Assembly: GCA_009777795.1 (NCBI GenBank)
Contig: WRLC01000004.1
Coordinates: forward strand, 1 to 64,000
Direction of reading: 5' to 3'
DNA: 64,000 nucleotides
Source of the DNA: Candidatus Saccharimonadota bacterium
Lineage (GTDB): Bacteria > Patescibacteriota > Saccharimonadia > Saccharimonadales > Saccharimonadaceae
The notes beneath the pieces were generated by a model. The model saw only the letters and a program-made list of their open reading frames with translations. It searched no databases and was not told where the DNA came from. Position 1 is the stretch's first letter. Each line of letters starts with the position of its first letter. Made by a program: the position numbers and the translations under genes. Shown here piece after piece: positions 1 through 8,447 of this stretch.

Positions 1-2
1 CT

Positions 3-1841
3 CCAGCCATCTTCAGCAATAGCATTGATACCAGCAACTGGGGCTTTGCCATCCCTAGCTCCCAAGTCCAAGGTATCACCAATGGTTTCGACTCTAGCTA
101 TAGTATCCTAGGCCCAGCTAATGCTAATAACACAGCTAAGTTCGCTTCCGTACCAAGTACAGCTACTCCTATCTCTTCCACTACAGCAGCTAACCCCACA
201 GCCGACAACTATGACTTCTTCTTTGCTGTCTCTTCTGGCTCCTACATGCCTACAGGCACCTATACAGGCAAAGTCATCATCTCTGCTCTAGGTAATGCTG
301 CCATGCCTCCTAGTCCCCTCTACTTACAGAACATCACGATTAATAACTGTCCTGTTGTCCGTACTATGGCTGTGGATGCTAGAGACAACCACACTTACTG
401 GGTGAGGAAGATTGACAATCTCTGCTGGATGGAGACTAACCTTGCTTATGCTGGTGGCACTTCTAATGGTGGGGTCAGTACTTTTGGCGACACTCTCGCC
501 ATGACCCAAGGCCGTTCTAACTCTCCCACTGCCATGCTCTATGATATCCCACCCGGCGCTAACCCAACTACAGCTCCAGCCGAACCCAGCACCAGCACTA
601 CCGGCACTGGCCAGTACGGCTACTTATACAACTGGTGTGCTGCCATGGGTGGCCAAGCCTCTGCTTGCCAGACCAGTACTGCCACTCAACCCGATACTAC
701 TATTAACGTCTGCCCATCCGGTTGGAGGCTACCGACAGGAGCTGCGACAACTGGAGAATTCACCTTGCTAAATAACAGCATAAATGGTGGCTCGACCACC
801 AGTCCGGCTGGACTATTCGCGCAGGGTTTGTACCTTTACGCCGGCGGCTTCAGTGGTGGCGCGTTCTACAATCAGGGCTCACGCGGCAATTATTGGTCTT
901 CTACAGTTGACAGCGCCGACACTGCCTTCAGACTGCTCTTCAACAGTTCCGAGGTCTATACTGCGACCGCGGGCAATAAGAGCTACGGCTACTCTGTCCG
1001 TTGCGTCAATGACTCTACCACAGCAGCCCAGCCAAGAGACTTACCTCCTCCAGCCCCAACCGGCTCCGACATCCAGCGTATCACCCTAGAGGGTACGCCC
1101 GGCAACTATTCTTGTCCCATCACCAGAACCCGAGTACGAGACGCTCGTGACGACTCTACTTATTGGGTGCGCCGCATTAATAGTACCCAATCTGGTGGTG
1201 GGGACCTTTGTTGGATGGAGACCAACCTAGCCTATGCTGGCGGAGGGGATAGTACTTATGGCGATGTCTTGCCAGCTTTTACTCAGGGCATTGGCGCCAA
1301 CATTGCATCCGGACAGGCCTGTTATGGCGATAATACAACAATGGCCGCCAACCCTGCCACCCTCTGTTATTGGAACCCTCCCGGCTCAAATATCACCACA
1401 GGTACTACTGACCCAAGCACCAGCACTACAGGTACAGGTCAATATGGACTGCTATATAGCTGGTGTACCACTATGGCCGGACAATCAGCCGCTTGCCAAA
1501 CTAGCACCGCCACTCAACCAGACCCAGATGTCAGTATCTGCCCGGCGAATTGGAGACTGCCAATCGGCGGCACTGGTGGTGAGTTTGTCCTCCTCAACAA
1601 TACCATCAATGGTGGCTCGACCACAAGCCCAAGCGGGCTCCTCACCAACAGCCTATACATGTACGCTGGCGGTTTCTTCGGCGGAGTACTCGGCAGTCCG
1701 GGCTCGGGTGGCTACTACTGGTCTTCTACCGTCTATAGTGCCGCCGCTGCATTTAGGCTGGGCTTCACCAGCTCCACTGCTGCTCCCGTGGACTCTAACG
1801 GTAAAGGCATCGGCTACTCTGTTCGGTGTGTTGCGCCCTAA
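3..1841 (+). CDS. FISUMP-domain (Fib_succ_major) secreted surface protein, two domains, 5' truncated by window edge
   Basis: Frame open from base 3; motifs DARDNxTYWVRKI..LCWMETNLAYAGG..YLYNWCAAMGG..CPSGWRLPTG..GEFTLLNN..YWSST..SVRCV occur twice. Confidence 0.9.
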   Translation, partial: PAIFSNSIDTSNWGFAIPSSQVQGITNGFDSSYSILGPANANNTAKFASVPSTATPISSTTAANPTADNYDFFFAVSSGSYMPTGTYTGKVIISALGNAAMPPSPLYLQNITINNCPVVRTMAVDARDNHTYWVRKIDNLCWMETNLAYAGGTSNGGVSTFGDTLAMTQGRSNSPTAMLYDIPPGANPTTAPAEPSTSTTGTGQYGYLYNWCAAMGGQASACQTSTATQPDTTINVCPSGWRLPTGAATTGEFTLLNNSINGGSTTSPAGLFAQGLYLYAGGFSGGAFYNQGSRGNYWSSTVDSADTAFRLLFNSSEVYTATAGNKSYGYSVRCVNDSTTAAQPRDLPPPAPTGSDIQRITLEGTPGNYSCPITRTRVRDARDDSTYWVRRINSTQSGGGDLCWMETNLAYAGGGDSTYGDVLPAFTQGIGANIASGQACYGDNTTMAANPATLCYWNPPGSNITTGTTDPSTSTTGTGQYGLLYSWCTTMAGQSAACQTSTATQPDPDVSICPANWRLPIGGTGGEFVLLNNTINGGSTTSPSGLLTNSLYMYAGGFFGGVLGSPGSGGYYWSSTVYSAAAAFRLGFTSSTAAPVDSNGKGIGYSVRCVAP

Positions 1842-1882
1842 CCCCAGCGATATTAGGCAAGTTGTGTGCTATAATATTAACT

Positions 1883-2566
1883 ATGCTACATCACATCGGT
1901 TTTATCGTCGACGGCAATCGCCGCTGGGCCAAAGAGCGCGGCCTACCCACGCTTGAGGGGCATCGCCGCGGCCTTGACGCCCTGATGGAAGTCATTGAGG
2001 CCTGCTTCGAGTCCGGTATCGAAATCGTTTCTGCCTACATCTTCTCTACCGAAAACTGGGACCGCAGCCAAAAAGAAATCTCCTACCTGATGGAACTCTT
2101 TGAGGTCATGTTCGACCAGCAAGTCAAAGCCCTGCATGAAAAGGGCGTCAAAGTCTGTTTTCTCGGCAGCCGCACCTACAACGTCTCGCCCAAACTCGTC
2201 AAGCTCATCGAAGAGGCCGAAAACCTCACTAAAGACAACACCAAAAAGACCCTCGCCCTCTGCTTCAACTACGGTGGCCAGCTCGAACTCGCCGAAGCGG
2301 CCCAAAAGATTGTGGGGGGGGGCTTTCGTCAGGAAGACATCACGCCCGAGCTCATCGCCCAGCACCTCTACCACCCCGAAATCCCGCCCGTCGATTTCCT
2401 CGTCCGCACCTCCGGCGAGCAGCGCATCTCTAATTTCATGCTCTGGCGCATCGCCTACGCCGAAATGTTCTTCCCCAGCAAAGCATGGCCCGAGATGACC
2501 CGCGAGGACGTCCCCCTCCTAATCAAAGAATTCAGCCGCCGCCAGCGCCGTTTCGGTGGCAACTAA
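1883..2566 (+). CDS. uppS: Isoprenyl transferase (undecaprenyl diphosphate synthase)
   Basis: MLHHIGFIVDGNRRWAKERGL...DFLVRTSGEQRISNFMLWRIAYAEMFF; start moved to ATG 1883, 7 nt after TATAAT (1870-1875). Confidence 0.93.
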   Translation: MLHHIGFIVDGNRRWAKERGLPTLEGHRRGLDALMEVIEACFESGIEIVSAYIFSTENWDRSQKEISYLMELFEVMFDQQVKALHEKGVKVCFLGSRTYNVSPKLVKLIEEAENLTKDNTKKTLALCFNYGGQLELAEAAQKIVGGGFRQEDITPELIAQHLYHPEIPPVDFLVRTSGEQRISNFMLWRIAYAEMFFPSKAWPEMTREDVPLLIKEFSRRQRRFGGN

Positions 2567-2576
2567 ACTTCAACAA

Positions 2577-3977
2577 CTAACCCAATTTCTTCAGCAGCAG
2601 TTCCCGCGCTCGCGCCGGGTTCGCCTTACCGCCCGACTCTTTCATAATCAACCCAATCAAGAAGCCCACTGCTTTCATCTCGCCAGCTCGCACATCTGCC
2701 ACCGCCGCCGCAGCCGCCGGGCTGGCCATCACTCCGTCAATTATTTTCTCTAGCGCCGCGTCGTCATTTTCCTGCAATAAATTCATTTCTTTCGCTAACT
2801 CCCGCGCAGTTTTGCCATCGCTAAAGTTCACCAAAAGCTCTTTCGCCGCCGTTTGCGAAACTTCCGACCCCTGCACCATTTTTGCCAGCTCCAAAAGCTG
2901 CTCTGCCGTCGGCGCCTCGTCCATCACCACGCTCGCCAGCCAATTCGCCACAATCTTCCCCGTCGCCGCATCCGACTCTTCCAGCACCGCCATCAATAAC
3001 TCGGCATAGCTCTGCCTGTCCAAAATTAATTCTACAATTTCACTAGGCACCCCAGCCTCCCGAAACGCCGCCCGATAATCCTCTGGCAACTTCGGCATTT
3101 CGGCCAAAACTCCCGCAATATATTCCTCCGCCAAATTTAGCGGCGGCACATCCGGATCCGGCATATAGCGGTAATCCTGCGCCTGCTCCTTGCTCCGCTG
3201 CGCCGTCGTTTTGCCTGTCGCATCGCTCCACCCTCGCGTCTCCTGCCGAATCTCCCCACCTCGCCCCGCCTCTATTAGCTCCGTCTGCCGACCAAACTCA
3301 TAAGCCGCCGCCCGCTCCACCGACCGAAACGAATTTAAATTCTTAATCTCCACCCGCGTACCTAATTTCTTAGCGCCAACCGGAGCCACCGAAATATTCA
3401 CATCAAAGCGCATATTCCCATGGTACAAATCTCCATAACTCACCCCCGCGTAGGTCATTAACCGCCACAGTTCCTCCGCATACAACCGCGCGTCTTCCGC
3501 CGAATGGATGTCCGGCATCGACACAATCTCGAGCAGTGGCGTCCCTGCCCGGTTCAAATCCACCAAGCTATAATCACCAAAATGCGTCAACTTCCCCGCG
3601 TCCTCCTCTAAATGCGCATGCTCAACCCGCACCTCATGCCCATTTGCCAGCACCACCTTCCCCTCGCCGATAATCGGCTTATAAAACTGCGAAGTCTGGT
3701 ATCCTTTCGGCAAATCCGGGTAGAAATAATGCTTTCGGTCAAAATGCGACCTCTGGTTTATCTTCGCCCCCAGCGCATACCCCGCCCGCACCGCCAACTC
3801 CACCGCCCGGGCGTTCAAAAGCGGCAACATCCCCGGCAACGCATAGTCCACCGGGCTCACGCACGCGTTCGGCTCCTTCTCTCGCGCGTCATTATCCACC
3901 GCACTAAACAACTTCGTCCTCGTCGCTAGCTGCACATGGCACTCTATCCCCACCGTCATTTCATATTTGCCGCTCAT
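2577..3977 (-). CDS. gatB: Asp-tRNA(Asn)/Glu-tRNA(Gln) amidotransferase subunit B
   Basis: YEMTVGIECHVQLATRTKLFS...HFDRKHYFYPDLPKGYQ. Confidence 0.96.
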   Translation of the reverse strand: MSGKYEMTVGIECHVQLATRTKLFSAVDNDAREKEPNACVSPVDYALPGMLPLLNARAVELAVRAGYALGAKINQRSHFDRKHYFYPDLPKGYQTSQFYKPIIGEGKVVLANGHEVRVEHAHLEEDAGKLTHFGDYSLVDLNRAGTPLLEIVSMPDIHSAEDARLYAEELWRLMTYAGVSYGDLYHGNMRFDVNISVAPVGAKKLGTRVEIKNLNSFRSVERAAAYEFGRQTELIEAGRGGEIRQETRGWSDATGKTTAQRSKEQAQDYRYMPDPDVPPLNLAEEYIAGVLAEMPKLPEDYRAAFREAGVPSEIVELILDRQSYAELLMAVLEESDAATGKIVANWLASVVMDEAPTAEQLLELAKMVQGSEVSQTAAKELLVNFSDGKTARELAKEMNLLQENDDAALEKIIDGVMASPAAAAAVADVRAGEMKAVGFLIGLIMKESGGKANPARARELLLKKLG

Positions 3978-5350
3978 TTTGCCCCCTCAATTTCCGCCGC
4001 CAACTGCAACAGCCGCGCATCACTTCCCCTCGGTCCAATCAGTTGTACCCCCACCGTCAGGCCGCTCTTCGTCTCCCCCGCTGGCGCCGCCAATGCTGGC
4101 AGACCCGCCAGCGACGGTGGCGTCGTCATCACGTCCTCCAGATATAATTTCAAAATATCATCATCATGCTCACCCACCTTAAACGCTGGCCCGGGCGCCA
4201 CTGGGCAAACCAACACGTCATATTTCTCGAACGCCTCCTCGTAAGCCTTAATAATCAAAGTCCGGACTTTCTGCGCCTTCAAATAGTATGCGTCAAAGAA
4301 CCCCGACGACAACACAAAGTTCCCAATCATAATCCGCCGCTTATTCTCCGGCATAAAGCCCTCATCGCGGCTCCTACCATAAATCTCGCCCAGCGTCTTC
4401 GCATCCTTCGCCCGATAGCCATAACGAATCCCGTCATATCGGCTCAAATTCGACGAAATCTCCGCCGGCACCACAATATAATATACCGCCAACGCATATT
4501 TCAGAATCGGCAAGCTCACCTCCGCCACCTCATGCCCCGCCTTTTCCAATTTCTTTATATAATCCTTCACCGCACCCACCACCTCCGTATCCACCCCCTC
4601 ACCCATAAAGTCTCCAATCACCCCGACTCGCAGTTTTGAAGTTTCTACTGGCTGGTCAAAAAAGTCCGGCAGTGTCGTGTGGTCCTTCTCATCCTCCCCG
4701 GCCATAATCGACATCACCAACCGCGTATCCTCCGCCGTCTGCGCCAAGCACCCCACCGTGTCGGTCGACGACGCCATCGCCACCACCCCATAGCGACTAA
4801 CCGCGCCAAAAGTCGGCTTCATCCCAAACACTCCATTATAGCTCGCTGGCTGCCGAATCGACCCGCCCGTGTCCGACCCTAGCGCAAACGGCACAATATC
4901 CAACGCCACCGCCACCGCCGACCCGCCCGACGAACCACCCGACACCCGCGTCTTATCCCGCGAATTCAGCGTCACGCCAAACACCGAATTTTCCGTCGAG
5001 GCGCCATGCGCAAAAGCATCCATATTCGTCCAGCCAATCATAATCGCACCCTCGTCCTCAATCCGCTTCACCGCCGTCGCCGTCACCGGCGCATGGTAGT
5101 TCTTTAGCATCTCCACGCTCGCCATCGTCAAATCATCCGGGTCGCTAAAATTGTCTTTTAGCGCATACGGCACGCCCGCCAACCGCCCGACCTCCTCACC
5201 CGCCGCAATCCGCCGGTCAATCTCCACCGCCCGCGCCAACGCCTTTTTCTCATTCAGCTTAGTGAATATATTATATGCTTCATATTTCTTCGCCGCCGCC
5301 AAGGCCTCCTTCACGCGCTCCAAAGAACTCTTCCCATCGGATTTCTTCAT
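3974..5350 (-). CDS. gatA: Asp-tRNA(Asn)/Glu-tRNA(Gln) amidotransferase subunit A
   Basis: Amidase signature GGSSGGSAVAVALDIVPFALGSDTGGSIRQPA. Confidence 0.96.
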   Translation of the reverse strand: MKKSDGKSSLERVKEALAAAKKYEAYNIFTKLNEKKALARAVEIDRRIAAGEEVGRLAGVPYALKDNFSDPDDLTMASVEMLKNYHAPVTATAVKRIEDEGAIMIGWTNMDAFAHGASTENSVFGVTLNSRDKTRVSGGSSGGSAVAVALDIVPFALGSDTGGSIRQPASYNGVFGMKPTFGAVSRYGVVAMASSTDTVGCLAQTAEDTRLVMSIMAGEDEKDHTTLPDFFDQPVETSKLRVGVIGDFMGEGVDTEVVGAVKDYIKKLEKAGHEVAEVSLPILKYALAVYYIVVPAEISSNLSRYDGIRYGYRAKDAKTLGEIYGRSRDEGFMPENKRRIMIGNFVLSSGFFDAYYLKAQKVRTLIIKAYEEAFEKYDVLVCPVAPGPAFKVGEHDDDILKLYLEDVMTTPPSLAGLPALAAPAGETKSGLTVGVQLIGPRGSDARLLQLAAEIEGAK

Positions 5351-5634
5351 AATACCCTCGGAACTTTTATTTGATCATCCTTCACCTCCGGCGCCAACGC
5401 CAGCAACTCCGCCCGCCCCGCCTCGAACTGCACCACCTCATCCGCCCGCCAAACATTCTCCATCGGGAACACCTGAAAAGTCGGCTCCACATCCGTCGTA
5501 TCCAATTCATTCAACTGGTCAAAATAAGCAATCACCCGCTCCATATCCGCCCCCAACGACGAAATCTCCGCTTCCGACAGCGACAAGCTCGACAACTCCG
5601 CCAAATGCTCTATCTCGTCCCTACTAATTCCCAT
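5347..5634 (-). CDS. gatC: Asp-tRNA(Asn)/Glu-tRNA(Gln) amidotransferase subunit C
   Basis: 95 aa, IEHLAELSSLSLSEAEI...; gatCAB order with 4-nt overlaps. Confidence 0.92.
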   Translation of the reverse strand: MGISRDEIEHLAELSSLSLSEAEISSLGADMERVIAYFDQLNELDTTDVEPTFQVFPMENVWRADEVVQFEAGRAELLALAPEVKDDQIKVPRVL

Positions 5635-5685
5635 AGAGATAGTCTAGCATATTTTCGCCCTCTATGCTATACTTTTCCTGTAAAG

Positions 5686-6378
5686 ATGCGTAAATCTCGT
5701 AAACTTATTAACCAAATCTTCAATAGTAAAGCCCTCTTCATCTTCGTCCTCATTTCCCTCGTCGCAGCCACCGTCTATCTCACCGTCCGCCTCATCACCA
5801 AAACCGAAACTCGCGATGATTACCCCATGTCTCTCATCCAATCTCTGCTCGGCATCTTCCTCCTCTTTCTACCTAGCATCGCCGCCCGCCGCTTCAAAGC
5901 CACCCTCTCCTCTTGGATGCTAATTGTCTACGTCGTCTTCATTTATTGCGCCATCTACCTCGGCGAAGTTCACAATTTCTATCACCGCGTCCCCCACTGG
6001 GATACCCTCCTCCATTTTACCAGCGGCATCTTGCTCGGCATCCTCGGCTACACCCTCATCAGTTTCCTCAACAACTCCCGCGACATTCCAGTCGCCCTTT
6101 CGCCTATTTTTGCTGCCCTTTTTATTTTCTCTTTCTCCATGGCCCTCGCCGTCATTTGGGAGATCTACGAGTTCTCCGTTGACGCCATTTTTGGCCTCAA
6201 CACCCAGAGCTGGGCGCTCGAGGACGGCACTGTCCTCATCGGCCGCGCCGCCCTCCAAGATACCATGAAAGACCTCATCGCCGCCACTATCGGTTCCACC
6301 ATTTTTTCCATCATCGGCTACTTCGCCATCAAGCGCAAATCCAGCTGGCTCAAAACCCTATCTCTTAAACGTCTCTAA
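5686..6378 (+). CDS. Membrane protein, DUF2238/YjdF-like
   Basis: Multiple TM segments, HWDTLLHFTSGILLGILGYTLI..EIYEFSVDAIFGLNTQ..QDTMKDLIAATIG; start ATG 5686 after TATACT 5668-5673. Confidence 0.7.
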   Translation: MRKSRKLINQIFNSKALFIFVLISLVAATVYLTVRLITKTETRDDYPMSLIQSLLGIFLLFLPSIAARRFKATLSSWMLIVYVVFIYCAIYLGEVHNFYHRVPHWDTLLHFTSGILLGILGYTLISFLNNSRDIPVALSPIFAALFIFSFSMALAVIWEIYEFSVDAIFGLNTQSWALEDGTVLIGRAALQDTMKDLIAATIGSTIFSIIGYFAIKRKSSWLKTLSLKRL

Positions 6379-6394
6379 CTAGCACACCAAACCC

Positions 6395-6423
6395 TTGCAT
6401 CCCCAACTTACTTATGCTAAACT
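6395..6423 (+). promoter_or_regulatory. Promoter TTGCAT-17-TAAACT of poly-G FISUMP gene
   Basis: cccTTGCATccccaacttacttatgcTAAACT; same module at 41222, 43526, 52990. Confidence 0.75.
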
Positions 6424-6462
6424 ATAAACAAGTAATCGATAAGTGCAAGGGAGATAAGGGCA

Positions 6463-8000
6463 ATGAGCAAAGTAAAGACGTACCAAGTAGCTGGGGGGGG
6501 GGTTATTTAAGGCCTAATTTCCTCCAACTTACTCAAAGAGTAGCCACCGCGACCCTAAGTATCGCGGCTTTCTTAATCCTCTCCGCCACCATCACCAATC
6601 AATTCCACTCCACTCATGCCGACGGCCTCGAGAACACCTTCGCCATCAGCAATGCCGCTGGCAGTCTAAGTATCTCTTCCATCACCGACACCACCTGCGC
6701 CAACTACAATGTCGCTAACTCCACCCTCTCCCTCTCCACCACCGGCAACAGTATTGTCGCCGACTGTATCACCTACCTCGCCTCGACCGATAACGATTAT
6801 GGCTATACTCTAACCATCAACGGCCCCGCGACTGGCAACTTAAGCACTTCAGACAATCTCTCCCACATCACCTCCACCACCGGAATCATTATCGCTCCTG
6901 CTACCTTCGCCACCCAAACCAGTGGCGGCGCTTGGGGCTTTGCCATCCCAAGCGGCCAAATGCATGACGTACCTAATGGCTTTGACGCTACCTACCAAGT
7001 CCTCGGCTCAACCAATCGCACTAACACCGCCCGCTATGCCGCCGTCCCCACCTCTCCCACCATCTTCTCCCAGACCACTACCGCCAACACCACAGACGAC
7101 CAATACAACATCTTCTTCGCCGCCGCCATCGGCACTACCATGCCTACAGACGAATATTCCGGCACTATTGTTATCTCCGGCACTCTTAATGACGCTCCCA
7201 TCGCCCAAATTGGCGACTATCTCCAAACCATCACCGCCGCCAACTGTCCAACCGAACGCACCCGAGCCGTTGACGCACGCGACGGCAACACTTACTGGGT
7301 TCGCCGCATTGGTGACCTCTGCTGGATGGAAACTAATCTCGCCTATGCGGGTGGTGGCACTAATACCTACGGCGACGCACTTCCCACCTTCACTCTTGGT
7401 AACTCTCATACTACTTCCACACAAGCCTGCTATGGTAACAATGCGACAATGGCCGCTAATCCAACCGCCATGTGCTATTGGACACCGCTCAATGCTAACC
7501 CAACGTCCGGCACGACTGACCCTAGCTTAGCCACAGACGGCGGCATAGGTATCAACAACACTACCGCCGACACTAGACCCACCAGTACCAGAGCTCAATT
7601 TGGCTACATCTACAGTTGGTGCACCGCCATGGCCGGACAGTCCGCCGCCTGCCAAACAACCACCGCCACCCAACCAGACCCTAGCGTTAGTATCTGTCCA
7701 GCTGGTTGGCGCTTGCCAACTGGCCAAGCTACCACCGGTGAGTTCACCCTCCTCAACAATACACTCAACAGCGGCTCAACCTCCAGCCCAAGCGGCCTCT
7801 TTACCAACGGTCTTTATATGTACGCCGGTGCTTTTGTCGATGGCTCGTTCAACAATCAGGGCTCAAACAGCGGCTATTGGGCTTCTACTGTTGATGGTGT
7901 CAACACTGCCTTCAGACTGTACTTCACCAGCGCCGATGTCAATCCCGCGCGCTCGGCCAATAAGGGCTACGGCACCGCCGTCCGCTGCGTCGCCCCTTGA
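6463..8000 (+). CDS. FISUMP surface protein; out of frame with ATG 6463 because of a G10 tract (OFF as assembled)
   Basis: SD AAGGGAGATAAGGG then ATG 6463 reads MSKVKTYQVAGGGVI*; signal peptide/body frame GYLRPNFLQLTQRVATATLSIAAFLILSATI... continues to 8000. Confidence 0.85.
6493..6502 (+). repeat. Poly-G tract G10 (candidate contingency locus)
   Basis: Counted directly: gtagct + 10 G + ttattt. Confidence 0.95.
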
Positions 8001-8025
8001 CAACCCGCTTTTGCTTTGCTATAAT
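7997..8025 (+). promoter_or_regulatory. Consensus promoter TTGACA-17-TATAAT, -35 overlapping the upstream stop codon
   Basis: ccccTTGACAacccgcttttgctttgcTATAATgac. Confidence 0.85.
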
Positions 8026-8031
8026 GACTTT

Positions 8032-8102
8032 AATGAGGCTTGCCTGCAAAGGCGACAAACCTCAATGGGTGTTCTAACTGCTAGAGATAGCAGTTAGCTT
8101 TT
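8032..8102 (+). ncRNA. Candidate small RNA ending in intrinsic terminator
   Basis: No ORF; TGAGG..CCTCA with inner GCCT..AGGC; perfect 10-bp CTAACTGCTA-GAGA-TAGCAGTTAG hairpin followed by CTTTT. Confidence 0.6.
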
Positions 8103-8447
8103 AGCGTTTCCGCCCCGAAAAGAGCGATACGGTAACACGCACAAACCAAAGCTCAAGCGTTATACTCATAACCTTCCTCCTTTCCTGACTTCTAATGTCC
8201 TATGCCCATTGTTCATGAAGCCATCACCTTTTCACGAACACACCTTAACCCACAGTTTATCTTACCACACTAGGAGCCGAGAGAAAAGGAAGTTTACTTC
8301 CTTTTAGGAGGCGACGACGTGTGGGAGAGATTTGCGTAGCAAATGCTCTATCACACCTGTCGGCCAAAACATATTGCTAACGCTAAGCTAACCTAGCCAA
8401 CCCCGCCCCCACTTCCAATCCCCAACCAAATAAGCTATAATAAGCTT

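Noticed and set aside
1234-1956. Long alternative-frame ORFs inside FISUMP genes (e.g. 1234-1956, 6922-7530, 54965-55441)
   Set aside because: Ser/Thr/Pro/Ala-rich out-of-frame readings of repeated FISUMP DNA; the true frame carries conserved motifs.
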